The position numbers were made by a program, and so were the translations under genes. Below are positions 18,562 through 27,315 of a DNA stretch of 64,000 nt, piece by piece (positions within the stretch are counted from its first letter, which is position 1; the number at the start of each line of letters is the position of its first letter). The notes below the pieces were generated by a model. It saw only the letters and a program-made list of their open reading frames with translations, did no database searches and was not told where the DNA came from. The stretch comes from JAJRTE01 sp964418585 (lineage in GTDB: Bacteria > Myxococcota_A > UBA796 > JAJRTE01), in contig CAYQMG010000049.1 of NCBI GenBank assembly GCA_964418585.1, positions 1 to 64,000 on the forward strand, written 5' to 3'.

Positions 18562-19695
18562 CTAGATGCGCGTCCGCGCCACGCGCACCGAGGCCAGGGC
18601 CAGAATCGACGTGGCAAACACGGTCAACAGAATGAGCGGCCGCCAGAGGTCCAGGACCCCTGCGTCCCGGAGGATCACACCCCGCACCAGCGCAATGAAG
18701 TACCGCGACGGCACCAGGTGGCTGATCAATTGAATCGCCACCGGCGTGCCCTCGAGAGGGAATACGAACCCGGACAACAGGAAGGTGGGAAGCATGGTGC
18801 TGAGCACCGAGGCGAAGAACGCCACCTGCTGACTGTCCGTGGCCGAGGAGATCAACATCCCCTGGCCCAGGGCGGCAAGACAGAACATGAACGAGACCAT
18901 GGCCAGCAAGGGAATGCTTCCCCGCACCGCAACTCCAAACAGAACCCATCCCGTGGCGACGAGGAGGCCTGCCGCGCACATGGCCACGATCAGATACGGC
19001 AACGTCTTGCCCAGAATCAGTTCCGTTGCATTCACCGGCGACACCAGAATCTGCTCGATCGTGTTCCGCTCTTTCTCCTTGACCACCGCAAGCGCCGTCG
19101 ACGTGGTCGCCGAGACCATGAGCACGAACACCATCAAGCCGGGCACCAGGAACATGGACGAACGAAGCTCGGGGTTGTACCAGATCCGCGGCTCGGTGGA
19201 CACCGGTGTCCCGGAGAGCGGCATTCCCATGCGCTGCGCCACGTCCAACATCACATTCGTACCGAACTCGGTGATGTGCGCCTGAAGATAGGACAACGCC
19301 GTGGTCGCCTTCATCGCATTGGAACCGTCCAGCAACGCCTGGACTCGAGGTTCCGTCCCTCGAGCCACGTCCGCGCCGAACCCTTTTGGAATGACCAGGA
19401 CCACGTCTGCCCGGCCCTCGTCCAGAAGTGGGGCGATGTCCGCGTCCCGCTCGATGTACCCGGCCAGGGCGAACGACTCGGCCCCCAACATGGACTGGAT
19501 CAACGAGCGGCTGGTCGGCGTTCGATCATGGTCCAGAATGGCCAGGGGCACGTTCTTGATGTCGTAGCTCAGCGCATACCCGAAGATGAGCAGCAGCACG
19601 GCAGGGAGTATGGCAAGGATGAAGAGCGTCCGCCAGTCCCGCACCAACTGCCGGAACTCCTTCCGTGCAACAGCGTACAGGCGGATCAGGTTCAT
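18562..19695 (-). CDS. ABC-2 type exporter permease, YbhS-like (first)
   Basis: A 377-residue inner-membrane permease paralogous to its downstream neighbour. It shows an N-terminal span (about 23-42), an extracytoplasmic domain containing RIWYNPELRSSMFLVPGLMVF, the coupling segment VVKEKERNTIEQILVSPV, and a cluster of C-terminal spans. ATG 19695 overlaps the TolC-like stop (ATGA), indicating translational coupling. Position in the operon (after outer-membrane channel, before second permease) supports a tripartite exporter in which HlyD-like adaptor, TolC-like channel and this permease pair span both membranes. Confidence 0.92.
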   Translation of the reverse strand: MNLIRLYAVARKEFRQLVRDWRTLFILAILPAVLLLIFGYALSYDIKNVPLAILDHDRTPTSRSLIQSMLGAESFALAGYIERDADIAPLLDEGRADVVLVIPKGFGADVARGTEPRVQALLDGSNAMKATTALSYLQAHITEFGTNVMLDVAQRMGMPLSGTPVSTEPRIWYNPELRSSMFLVPGLMVFVLMVSATTSTALAVVKEKERNTIEQILVSPVNATELILGKTLPYLIVAMCAAGLLVATGWVLFGVAVRGSIPLLAMVSFMFCLAALGQGMLISSATDSQQVAFFASVLSTMLPTFLLSGFVFPLEGTPVAIQLISHLVPSRYFIALVRGVILRDAGVLDLWRPLILLTVFATSILALASVRVARTRI

Positions 19696-21137
19696 CGTTC
19701 CACCCTTTCGTCATCGATTCCAATCGCCTTGCGCAGACCGGCAACGGCCACGTGGTAGTTGGTCTCCGCCTCGAGCAGGTCGAGTCGCGCCTTGGACAGC
19801 GAGGTCTGCGCCTCGAGCACATCCACGCTCCGCGACACACCACGATCAAAGCTCGCCTGTCGAAGCCGCAGGTTCTCCTCCGCCAACGAAACCCCCTCCT
19901 GAGCCACCTTGACCTGCTGATCCGCCTGCCGGTACGTGGCAATCGCCTGATCGATCTCCAGCTTGATTCCATCGTGGAGTTGGCGACGATAGGCGTCGAT
20001 CTGGGCCAGACCCGCCAGTGCCTGACGATGTTTCTGAAGCGCCGCACCTCGATCCCACAGGTTCCACTGGAATCCAAGCGTGATGTCCCCGGACCAGTAC
20101 CAGTTGGGCTCGATGGCTCGATCGGGATTCTTCAGATACACGTTCCCCTGGAGCGCCACCGCAGGCAACCAGCTCGCCCAGGTCGCTCCAGCCGCATGCT
20201 CGGTCGACAGTCGCTTCTGATCGAGCATCCGCATCTCCGGACGGGACTCCCGAGCCAGTTTCACCAGCGCGTCGGGATCCGTGTCCACTTCCAGCGGCAT
20301 CAGCCCATCCTCGAGGTTGAGTTCAATGGGTTCGTCGTCTGGAACATGCACCAGGGCGCGAAACGCATTCTCCGCCAGTTCCAGAGACTGCTGCACCTGC
20401 AACGCCTTGAGCTTCAAGGACGCCACCTGAACCCGCGCCGACATCCGGTCCGCCTCGGTGGCCACCCCTGTCTTCACATAGGAATCCAGCAGCTTGACAT
20501 GCGCCTCCGCCGTCTCGATCGCCTCCTGCGTGACCTTGACCGCCTCCCGCGCCAGGGCGAGACGCCAAAACAACTCCTCGGCCTGGTAGACCACATCATG
20601 CCTGGCCGACCGCAATTCCTCCTCGGTCGCACGCAGATCGGCAAGAGCCATGGCCCGCTGCCGATACAGGGCGGTGCCGGCAAACAGTACCTGCTCGCCC
20701 TGAAGCTGAAACTGAAAATTGTCCTGACGACCCATGTACATCCGGATGGTCTGAGGCTCCATGGTCGACAGGGTCGGCTCCAGAAACGGATTGGTGAGAA
20801 GTTCGTCCGGGAGCATCTCGGTGAAATCGATGGTGGTGTCCACGTAAGGGGCCGTATCCAGGTGAGCCCAACCCCCGCTCAGACTCACCTTGGGCGTGAA
20901 CATGTACAACGCTTCGTCCGCCTTGGCTCGAGCACCCGCCACCTTGGCCTCGGCCGCGGCCACCGAGTCGCTCTGCCGGACCGCGTCCTTGACCGCCTCC
21001 TGCAACGTGTAGGTCCTCGCCACCGCCACCGGACCCAACACCGTCGAGAGCGCCACGAAAGGAAGCCAGGCACTGCACGGAACTCGAATCAGCCCGCGAC
21101 CAGCGTCTCGTTTCCCCGGGTTGCGTCGCGCATCCAT
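19692..21137 (-). CDS. TolC-like outer membrane efflux protein
   Basis: Outer-membrane channel of the exporter, 481 residues. An N-terminal signal-like hydrophobic stretch ends near VAVARTYTL. Two homologous halves with long helices rich in Ala/Glu/Leu follow (QEAVKDAVRQSDSVAAAEAK and the later SLAEENLRLRQASFDRGVS), ending in the typical SYVDVLEAQTSL-like block, here SVDVLEAQTSLSKARLDLLE. In the family three copies make a trans-periplasmic tunnel opened by the inner-membrane pump. The start ATG 21137 shares its first base with the upstream ATPase stop (TGATG). E. coli ybhGFSR has no tolC gene inside the operon, so this cluster is self-contained. Confidence 0.92.
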   Translation of the reverse strand: MDARRNPGKRDAGRGLIRVPCSAWLPFVALSTVLGPVAVARTYTLQEAVKDAVRQSDSVAAAEAKVAGARAKADEALYMFTPKVSLSGGWAHLDTAPYVDTTIDFTEMLPDELLTNPFLEPTLSTMEPQTIRMYMGRQDNFQFQLQGEQVLFAGTALYRQRAMALADLRATEEELRSARHDVVYQAEELFWRLALAREAVKVTQEAIETAEAHVKLLDSYVKTGVATEADRMSARVQVASLKLKALQVQQSLELAENAFRALVHVPDDEPIELNLEDGLMPLEVDTDPDALVKLARESRPEMRMLDQKRLSTEHAAGATWASWLPAVALQGNVYLKNPDRAIEPNWYWSGDITLGFQWNLWDRGAALQKHRQALAGLAQIDAYRRQLHDGIKLEIDQAIATYRQADQQVKVAQEGVSLAEENLRLRQASFDRGVSRSVDVLEAQTSLSKARLDLLEAETNYHVAVAGLRKAIGIDDERVER

Positions 21138-22069
21138 CAGTCCACCTCCTTGCCCAAGACGTGCAAGAATACGTCCTCCAGTGACGGAAGAATCGGGCCG
21201 ATCCGCTCGATCCGAACACCGGACGCCTCGAGAGTTCGTCGAATACGTGCTTCGCCCTCGGCCCTGTCGGGCGTGCTGACGTGTACGGAGTTGCCGAAAA
21301 TCGACAGACCCCGCACGAACGGTGCGCCGGTCAGGGCTTCCAGCGCCCGGGCGGCCGGCGTGCAGACCACCTCCAGGTGGAGCAGGTCCGACAACAGTGC
21401 CTTCAATTCACTCGGGGTCCCCTCGGCCACCACCTTTCCCGAGTCCATCAAGGCGATCCGGTGACAGTGCTCGGCCTCGTCCATGAAGTGCGTGGTGACA
21501 AACACTGTGCGCCCCTCTTCGGCCAGCTCATAGATGAGATCCCAGAACACCCGTCGCGCCACCGGATCCACCCCCCCGGTGGGTTCGTCAAGAAATACGA
21601 TCGGGGGTGAGTGCAGCAACGCACAGGCCAGGGCGAGTCGCTGCCGGTGCCCTCCCGAAAGCTCCTTTGCCAGCCGCTTTTCCTGGCCCCGAAGCTCGGA
21701 CATCTCCAGTCCCCACGCCACCCGCTCCTTCAGCCGGGCGGAGGGAAGACCATACACTCCGCCGAAAAACCGCATGTTCTCCACCACGGTCAGATCCAGA
21801 TAAAGGGAGAACTTCTGCGACATGTACCCAATACGCTTCTTCACCTCGTTCGGCTTTTTCCCCACATCGAAACCCGCCACCTCCGCCCGCCCCGACGTGG
21901 GGATGAGCAGGCCGCACAGCATGCGGATGGTCGTGGACTTGCCCGCCCCGTTCGACCCGAGAAAGCCGTAAATCTCCCCCTTACGGACCTGCAAGGAGAC
22001 GTCGTCCACGGCCCTGAAATCGCCGAACACCTTGGTGAGTCCCCAGGCTGCAACCGTCACCTCGCTCAC
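21137..22069 (-). CDS. ABC transporter ATPase (second half of a split YbhF)
   Basis: Cytoplasmic ATPase of the exporter, 310 residues. Walker A GSNGAGKST, Q-loop YMSQKFSLY, signature LSGGHRQR (G-H replaces the more usual G-Q/M), Walker B PIVFLDEPTGGVDP and the H-loop TTHFMDEAEHC are all present. The ~90 residues after the H-loop end in LPSLEDVFLHVLG, the usual tail of drug-exporter ATPases. The chosen start is GTG 22069, overlapping the upstream ATPase stop as GTGA; the open frame extends further but into unrelated Gly/Arg-rich residues within the upstream gene. It corresponds to the C-terminal half of the tandem ATPase YbhF. Confidence 0.93.
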   Translation of the reverse strand: MSEVTVAAWGLTKVFGDFRAVDDVSLQVRKGEIYGFLGSNGAGKSTTIRMLCGLLIPTSGRAEVAGFDVGKKPNEVKKRIGYMSQKFSLYLDLTVVENMRFFGGVYGLPSARLKERVAWGLEMSELRGQEKRLAKELSGGHRQRLALACALLHSPPIVFLDEPTGGVDPVARRVFWDLIYELAEEGRTVFVTTHFMDEAEHCHRIALMDSGKVVAEGTPSELKALLSDLLHLEVVCTPAARALEALTGAPFVRGLSIFGNSVHVSTPDRAEGEARIRRTLEASGVRIERIGPILPSLEDVFLHVLGKEVD

Positions 22070-23028
22070 GCGCCGCCCTCCCGCGCTCGAGACCGTCCCA
22101 CCAGGTCGATGAACACGTCCTCCAACCCCGGCACCACCGACCGCATGGCCCGAACCGTCACCCCACGGCTCTCCAGCAGACCACGCAACCGGTCCCCCAC
22201 CGCCGATGCATGGTCCAAACCTTTCAACACCACGTGAAGTCGGTCGCCGAATGAGTGAACAGCGCTGATTTCCTCCACAGGTTCCAGCACCTCCGCCGCG
22301 CCGCGCACTGGAGAACAAACGATCTCCAGTATCTCCAGTCCCGACGACCGCCGAATCTGATCCGGATCACCAATCGCCAGGAGACGCCCCCGGTCGACCA
22401 GCGCCACCCGCGTACACCGCTCGGCTTCATCCAGATAGGGCGTGCTCATCACCACGGTCAGCCCCTGTTGGGCCAGCGTGGTCAGAATGGACCAGAAATC
22501 CCGACGCGTGATCGGATCCACCCCGGTGGTCGGCTCATCCAGCAAAAGCAACTCCGGTTCATGCACCAGGGTGCAGATCAACGAAAGCTTCTGACGCATC
22601 CCACCCGAAAGACGATCAGCAAGCCGATTCCGAAACGGGGCCAGCCGGGTGAACGCAAGCAACGACTCCTTCCGCTTCTCCGCCTCCTTGCCCCGAACCC
22701 CGTGAATGTCGGCAAAAAAGTCCAGATTCTCCTGCACCGTCAGATCGCCATACAGACTGAATCGCTGGGACACATAGCCGATCCGCGGCTTGATCGCCTG
22801 ACGCCCCTCCGGCTGCTTCTCCCCCAGAATCGTGATCTCCCCCGCTTCCGGATCCAGTAGCCCGCACAGCAAACGCATCAGCGTGGTCTTGCCCGCACCA
22901 TCCGGACCGACCAGGCCGAAACTCTCGCCTTCTTCCACCTCGAGATCGATGCTGTCCACCGCAGGCGGCAGGTCGGGCGCATAACGGTGCACCACGCCTC
23001 GCAACCGAATGGCGGGTTCCCGCGTCAT
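22066..23028 (-). CDS. ABC transporter ATPase (first half of a split YbhF)
   Basis: A 320-residue nucleotide-binding protein with Walker A GPDGAGKTT, Q-loop YVSQRFSLYG, signature LSGGMRQK, Walker B LLLLDEPTTGVDP and a switch region STPYLDEAERC in which the usual H-loop histidine is replaced (ST-P instead of TH). That substitution is also typical of the N-terminal half of YbhF-like tandem ATPases, so this subunit may be the less active partner in an asymmetric heterodimer with the following gene. ATG 23028 lies 11 bp after the HlyD stop; GAGGGG is upstream. Overlap with the next ATPase is 4 bp. Confidence 0.93.
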   Translation of the reverse strand: MTREPAIRLRGVVHRYAPDLPPAVDSIDLEVEEGESFGLVGPDGAGKTTLMRLLCGLLDPEAGEITILGEKQPEGRQAIKPRIGYVSQRFSLYGDLTVQENLDFFADIHGVRGKEAEKRKESLLAFTRLAPFRNRLADRLSGGMRQKLSLICTLVHEPELLLLDEPTTGVDPITRRDFWSILTTLAQQGLTVVMSTPYLDEAERCTRVALVDRGRLLAIGDPDQIRRSSGLEILEIVCSPVRGAAEVLEPVEEISAVHSFGDRLHVVLKGLDHASAVGDRLRGLLESRGVTVRAMRSVVPGLEDVFIDLVGRSRAREGGA

Positions 23029-23039
23029 GCTGCACCCCC

Positions 23040-24044
23040 TCAACTGCCCGTTACACCGGAACCGGCCGGCGCCTCGGCAAGCACCGCGTCGGCAGGCAAC
23101 CCGGGCTTCAGATATCCATCCGGGTTCGGGAGTTCGATCTCCACACCAAACACCAGCTTCACGCGCTCGTCCTTGGTCTGCACGTTGCGCGGCGTGAACT
23201 CGGCATTCTCCCGAATCCGGGACACCCGCCCGGGAAACGCCTGGTCCGGGTGCGAGTCGATGTAGACATTGACCGGGTCCCCGATGCGAACCCGGCCCAC
23301 GTCAGGTTCGGGCACGAACACGGTCAGGTTCACGGTGTCCATGTTCTGCAGCACGAAGAGCGTGGCCCCAGGTCCAGCCACCTCACCAGGCTCCACCAAA
23401 CGATGGATCACCGTCCCCGTAATGGGCGCCTTCACCTCGCAATCCGCAATCTTCTTCTTGGCCAACGCCAGCATGGCCTCCGCATTCGCCAACCCGGCCT
23501 CGGCCATCGCCAACTCCTCCGGGCGCGCACCCCGAAGCGCCTTCCGATATTGCAACTCCGCAGCACGCCGCTGCGACGCACGCACCTTCGCCAACGTCCG
23601 CGCATCCGCCAACTGCTTCTCCGTCACCGCCCCTTCCTTGGCCAGTTCCTCCGCACGCGCCAGGTCCGCCTTGGCCGCCTCCTCGCCCGCCCTCGCCTGC
23701 TTCATCAACTCGCGCGCCGCCTGGATGTCCTCCTTGCGCGCACCCTTCCGCGCCAGATCAAGCTGCGCTTTCGCCGCCGCCACCCCGGCTTCGGCCTGAC
23801 GCGCCTGAATCTCGATGTCAGAAGGGTCAAAGCGCATCAACACCTGCCCCTTCTCCACCCGTTCCCCCTCGCGGACCAGTACTTCCGCCACCACACCCCC
23901 TACCGTGCTCCCCACCCGCACTTCGTCCGCCTCGATCGTGCCGCTCCCCTCGAGCCGCCCGTCATCGCCTTCGTTGCAGCCCGCGACGCCCGTCGCCAGG
24001 GCCAGGAGTGCCGTCAAACCTGCTGACCAAAGTCGGCTCGCCAT
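23040..24044 (-). CDS. HlyD/YbhG-family periplasmic adaptor lipoprotein
   Basis: Membrane-fusion protein linking the inner-membrane pump to the TolC-like channel, 334 residues. The signal sequence ends in a lipobox VAGC (C23). Then come a lipoyl-like half (GTIEADEVRVGSTVGGVVAE), a long Ala/Glu/Lys/Arg-rich helical hairpin (about 85-195), the second lipoyl half (CEVKAPITGTVI) and a beta-barrel domain near the C-terminus. This matches YbhG. ATG 24044 lies two bases after the TetR stop, with AGGAGG seven bases upstream lying within the tetR 3' end, so translation is coupled to the regulator. Confidence 0.93.
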   Translation of the reverse strand: MASRLWSAGLTALLALATGVAGCNEGDDGRLEGSGTIEADEVRVGSTVGGVVAEVLVREGERVEKGQVLMRFDPSDIEIQARQAEAGVAAAKAQLDLARKGARKEDIQAARELMKQARAGEEAAKADLARAEELAKEGAVTEKQLADARTLAKVRASQRRAAELQYRKALRGARPEELAMAEAGLANAEAMLALAKKKIADCEVKAPITGTVIHRLVEPGEVAGPGATLFVLQNMDTVNLTVFVPEPDVGRVRIGDPVNVYIDSHPDQAFPGRVSRIRENAEFTPRNVQTKDERVKLVFGVEIELPNPDGYLKPGLPADAVLAEAPAGSGVTGS

Positions 24045-24046
24045 GC

Positions 24047-24676
24047 TCAGTCCTCCTTCCTCTCTTCCCGCGCCCCCTCGCTCAAGGCACCGTAGAGCAG
24101 GACCGTCATCAGGGTTTCAATCGCTTGCTGAGGCGTGATCTCCAGTTCCAGGTACGTCTTCGGATTCACGATGTCCGTCACCAGAACCTGCACCATCCGC
24201 GTCATCACCTTGGGATGAACCTCGGGGCGAAGAATCCCCCGGTCCACACTCCGCTCGATCACGGTCAGATAACGCTCCAACACCTTCATTCGACGCGCAT
24301 TGATCCGCTCCCACAGATGCGGCCAGTGACGCTGCAGATCCATCACCATCGCACTGGAGATGAACTGCATCCTCGAACTCAAAAACTCCACCAGACGATG
24401 GGTCAACCCCACCACATCGTCCGTCTCGTCAAACACATCCACCGCCTGACCAAACGTCCGGTCCGCCAACTCGTCCACGAACATCTCGATCAGCGCGTCC
24501 TTGCCACGTGCAAACTGGTAGAGCGTCTTCTTGCTGATCCCCAGGGCGTGAGACAGATCGTCCATCGTCACACGCTTGAACCCGAACTGGTAGAAAAGTT
24601 CAGAGGCTCGATCCAGGATACGCTGCCGGTATGCCTCCGCATGTGCACCGGCGTTGTTCCGGTCGCCACTCCCCAC
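24047..24676 (-). CDS. TetR/AcrR-family repressor of the efflux operon
   Basis: DNA-binding regulator, 209 residues from the GTG at 24676. The N-terminal helix-turn-helix is clear: RILDRASELFYQFGFKRVTM then LSHALGISKKTLYQFARGKD. The C-terminal part is the variable ligand-binding domain. GTG was chosen because GGAGGG lies just upstream and the length then matches the family; the frame is open for 33 more codons, but those cross the -10 and operator region. It is the first gene of the exporter operon, as E. coli CecR regulates ybhGFSR, and likely represses it, with the inducer being an exported compound. Confidence 0.88.
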   Translation of the reverse strand: MGSGDRNNAGAHAEAYRQRILDRASELFYQFGFKRVTMDDLSHALGISKKTLYQFARGKDALIEMFVDELADRTFGQAVDVFDETDDVVGLTHRLVEFLSSRMQFISSAMVMDLQRHWPHLWERINARRMKVLERYLTVIERSVDRGILRPEVHPKVMTRMVQVLVTDIVNPKTYLELEITPQQAIETLMTVLLYGALSEGAREERKED

Positions 24677-24695
24677 ACCGCCCTCCAGAAACCAG

Positions 24696-24724
24696 GGAAA
24701 CTGGAATACCCAAAAGGAGTTTCC
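24696..24724. promoter_or_regulatory. inverted-repeat operator for the TetR regulator
   Basis: GGAAACT (24696-24702) and AGTTTCC (24718-24724) form a perfect inverted repeat with a 15-bp centre. It begins right at the downstream edge of the -10 box and so covers the expected transcription start, where a bound TetR dimer would block RNA polymerase. Confidence 0.55.
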
Positions 24725-24753
24725 ATTGTATCGGCGCGTTTCCGGCGTGTCAA
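24725..24753 (-). promoter_or_regulatory. sigma-70 promoter of the efflux operon
   Basis: On the minus strand TTGACA (24753-24748), a 17-bp spacer and TACAAT (24730-24725) match the consensus at 11 of 12 positions, about 50 bp ahead of the regulator's GTG. Confidence 0.7.
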
Positions 24754-24849
24754 CGGTTTTCTCCCACGCCCCCATTCGACACCAACCCCCTCGGATTCAA
24801 AACAGGAAATGGTGGGACAATTAGGGCCGGCGCAGTCCGGTCCTGACGA

Positions 24850-25729
24850 TCAGAGGCGTTTGCGGGCATCCTGCAGGGCGTCCCGGAATCGGGCCTCCTC
24901 CGGGGCCAGATCGACCGCCTTCTCGAAGGCGGCCACCACGTCCGACCGGGGCTCCCCGAGCCACCGGAGGACCCGCCCCAGGTCGAACCAGGCCCAGGCA
25001 TGACGCGCTGGCGGGGCGTCCATTTGCAGGACCCGTTCCAGAAGCTCCCGGGCCTCCCGGAGGATGCGCTTCCGGCTCGCCGGCCGCTGACGCGCCGCTC
25101 GCTGTCCGGCCAGCTTCATCTTGATCTGGGCGAACTCGTGCAATGCGCGGACGTCATGGCGGATCCGCTCGCCGGCCCGCTCGAAGTGGCGGTGGGCTTT
25201 CTGCAGCCGCCCGAGGCGCTTCTCGAGGATGGCGAGTTCGACCAGGGAGCTTCCTTCCGCCAGATCCTTGGTATCCACGATCTGCCTGGCATGCTCGAGG
25301 CGTCCTCGCGCAAGGCACGCCTCCGCATAGGCCATCCAGACTCGGGCCACGCCGGGGCTCCCCCGGCTCTCGAACTCCTCGGCCACGCGCCGGGCCGTGG
25401 CGAGCGCGCCTCGCTCGCCGTGAGCGCGCACGAGCGTCGCGGCGATGGCTGCTGAATCCGGGAGGCGCTCGTGGGCCTTCTCCAGCCCGTGCAAGGCCCC
25501 GCTGACATCCCCAAGCGCCTCCCGGTAGGCATACTCCCGCAAGGCCGAAAGGGCCACGTACTCCGGATGGGCAGGCAAGGTGACCCGGAAGTAGGTCCGC
25601 GAACGGTCAAAGTCGAATCGAGGTGCCGGGGACCCGTTCTCCTGCATGGTTCGATAGATCTTCGGGATCCCACGAAGCCTTGAGCTCCAGACGCACACTC
25701 TCAACGGCGCCGCCGAGCAGCTCGTCCAT
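24850..25729 (-). pseudogene. AlbA_2/Schlafen-like ATP-binding TPR gene with internal deletion
   Basis: Remnant of a large DNA-binding/ATP-binding protein. From ATG 25729 the frame reads MDELLGGAVESVRLELKASW, the start of an AlbA_2 (Schlafen-like) domain, then soon stops. In the adjacent frame the sequence continues GIPKIYRTMQENG and FRVTLPAHPEYV, the end of the HATPase_c_4 (RecG-C-terminal-like) domain of such proteins, followed by about 230 residues of TPR-like helices ending ALQDARKRL. The several hundred residues normally between are missing. The two pieces meet at the palindrome GGGATCCC (25664-25671), readable in both parents (WDP and GIP), suggesting a deletion between short repeats that also shifted the frame. 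The TPR part could still be translated alone, e.g. from ATG 25647. Confidence 0.7.
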
Positions 25730-25925
25730 ACCAACCGGGAGGATATCACCCACGATCGCGACTCCTCGTCCCCGGCAAGGAGGCGCTCCCAGGCCCGAGG
25801 ACGACCAGCCCCACGTCCCGGACAAACGTTCCCGCCGAGGCTCCTCGAGACCGCGCCGGCGCCCGAGGCAGCAACCCGTTCCCCGAGTCCTTGTATCCCT
25901 CGGACCGCACCGTGTCAACAGCGTT

Positions 25926-26477
25926 TCACCCGGGTGAAGCCGAGATCTCGACGTTCCGCACCTCGAAGGGGCGCAGCGGACCGGCAAGACGCGCCCGGAC
26001 CGCCTCGAGGAGCGTTCCGCGGTCCAACGCCCCTTCCGCGGCCATCTCGGCCGCAGCCTCTCGCAACGCGCGTTCCACCGCTCCACCATACAGGGCTCGA
26101 AGCAACGCCTCGTCCGACCCGCGCGCGCACCCCAGGCCCGAAACAAGCTCGAGGATGCTTTCGTCGTCAGGAGGAATGCTGATGGTCACGGTGGCCGCGC
26201 AGGAGGTGCTCGTGCCATCCGCCCACTGGAGCGGCGGGTCCTTCAGATCCACGGGGATCTGCTTGTCCCGCAGATCCAGCTCCGCGGTCGAATGAAGGAA
26301 AGGAAACACGAAAGTCGTTCCGCGAACGACTCGAGGACGGTTGAAAGCAGTCACGACGAGGACATGGCCGTCCCGTGGGCGACGCCGGCTGCTCCACAAC
26401 ATCACCAGGACCCCGCCCAGGTAAAGAACGACCAACACGATGACGAGAGCAGCGCTCAGCGCCCCGGTGAAATGCAT
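25926..26477 (-). CDS. SPFH/Band-7-like membrane protein, short
   Basis: A 183-residue protein with one N-terminal transmembrane segment (about residues 5-29), a short basic stretch, then sequence resembling the start of the SPFH/flotillin domain: VVTAFNRPRVVRGTTFVFPF followed by DLRDKQIPVDL. The rest is helical and ends near FEVRNVEISASPG, where SPFH domains normally finish; there is no flotillin coiled-coil tail. Flotillin-like proteins assemble at the inner membrane and organise membrane microdomains, but the short form makes the role uncertain. ATG 26477 has AAGGG about six bases upstream. It lies between ssb and the deleted AlbA_2 gene on the same strand. Confidence 0.65.
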   Translation of the reverse strand: MHFTGALSAALVIVLVVLYLGGVLVMLWSSRRRPRDGHVLVVTAFNRPRVVRGTTFVFPFLHSTAELDLRDKQIPVDLKDPPLQWADGTSTSCAATVTISIPPDDESILELVSGLGCARGSDEALLRALYGGAVERALREAAAEMAAEGALDRGTLLEAVRARLAGPLRPFEVRNVEISASPG

Positions 26478-26588
26478 GCCGACCCTTCCGCGTGGAGCAG
26501 GACGAGGCTGCACGGCCGTTGGTGCCGCCCCGAAGCCGGGACAAGGGTTGCACCTGCCGCGCCACGTGCTCCGGCTGGCTTCCGGTCT

Positions 26589-27083
26589 CTAGAAAGGGAT
26601 ATCATCGTCGCCGAACGCATCGGGAGGCACGTCGTCCACCTCGCCGGCCGGAGGTTCGGCCGCATAGCGCTGGCCCCCACGCCCTTCGGCTGGCGCGCCA
26701 CGAGAGGGAGGAGGCAACGGTTGCCCGTAAGGATCCTGTCTCGAGGCCCTCGCCTGCCCACCTCCCAGGAAGATCACCTGTTGCGCCACGATCTCCGTCG
26801 TGTACCGCTTCTGCCCATTTCGATCTTCCCACGACCGAGTCTGCAGTCGGCCCTCGATGTACACCTGCCGGCCCTTGTGCAGGTACTGGTTACACAGTTC
26901 GGCCAGCTTGTCCCAGACCACGATCCGGTGCCACTCGGTCTGGGGCTCCCGGTCCCGCCCCGCATACTCGGACGTGGCCACCGTGAACCCGGCCACGGCC
27001 TTCCCGCTGCCGGTGTATCGCAGTTCCGGGTCACCACCCAGATGACCCAGCAGAATGACCTTGTTGACACTGGACCCTGCCAT
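26589..27083 (-). CDS. ssb: single-stranded DNA-binding protein
   Basis: Binds and protects single-stranded DNA during replication, repair and recombination; works as a homotetramer. The N-terminal OB fold is intact (VNKVILLGHLGGDPELRYT, WHRIVVWDKLAELCNQYL, GRQVYIEGRLQTRSWED). A Gly/Pro/Gln-rich linker leads to the acidic tip DDDIPF that recruits partner proteins. Length 164 residues, normal for bacterial SSB. The start ATG 27083 has AGGAG upstream; the open frame runs further 5' but without homology. Its promoter faces away from the glmU-like gene across a short divergent region. Confidence 0.96.
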   Translation of the reverse strand: MAGSSVNKVILLGHLGGDPELRYTGSGKAVAGFTVATSEYAGRDREPQTEWHRIVVWDKLAELCNQYLHKGRQVYIEGRLQTRSWEDRNGQKRYTTEIVAQQVIFLGGGQARASRQDPYGQPLPPPSRGAPAEGRGGQRYAAEPPAGEVDDVPPDAFGDDDIPF

Positions 27084-27181
27084 CTGCGTTCTCCTGATTC
27101 CAATGGGTGGCCGACCGGAGCGTTCCGGCGAGATTAGGAGTAAGATCGGACCACCTCGAGTTACACGCCCGCCGCGTGAAC

Positions 27182-27209
27182 ATCCTATCACGCTGAAGGT
27201 GGCCGTCAA
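27182..27209 (-). promoter_or_regulatory. predicted ssb promoter
   Basis: Minus-strand TTGACG (27209-27204), 16-bp spacer, TAGGAT (27187-27182), about 100 bp before the ssb start. Confidence 0.5.
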
Positions 27210-27245
27210 GCCCTTTCCGTGTTACATCCAACAGCGCGAAACCGC

Positions 27246-27274
27246 TTGACTGCGTAAGGCTTGGCCGATACAAT
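27246..27274 (+). promoter_or_regulatory. sigma-70 promoter for glmU-like/pcrA pair
   Basis: TTGACT (27246-27251), exactly 17 bp, TACAAT (27269-27274); 10 of 12 consensus positions, 42 bp before the start. The divergent ssb promoter lies 37 bp to the left. Confidence 0.7.
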
Positions 27275-27315
27275 AATGCGTTTTTTCAAGTACTTCAGCT
27301 TCATGGGAAGGAATC

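Noticed and set aside
24850..26477. A transposon or phage insertion around the deleted AlbA_2 gene
   Set aside because: No transposase, terminal repeats, integrase or tRNA edge seen; a simple deletion between short repeats explains it.
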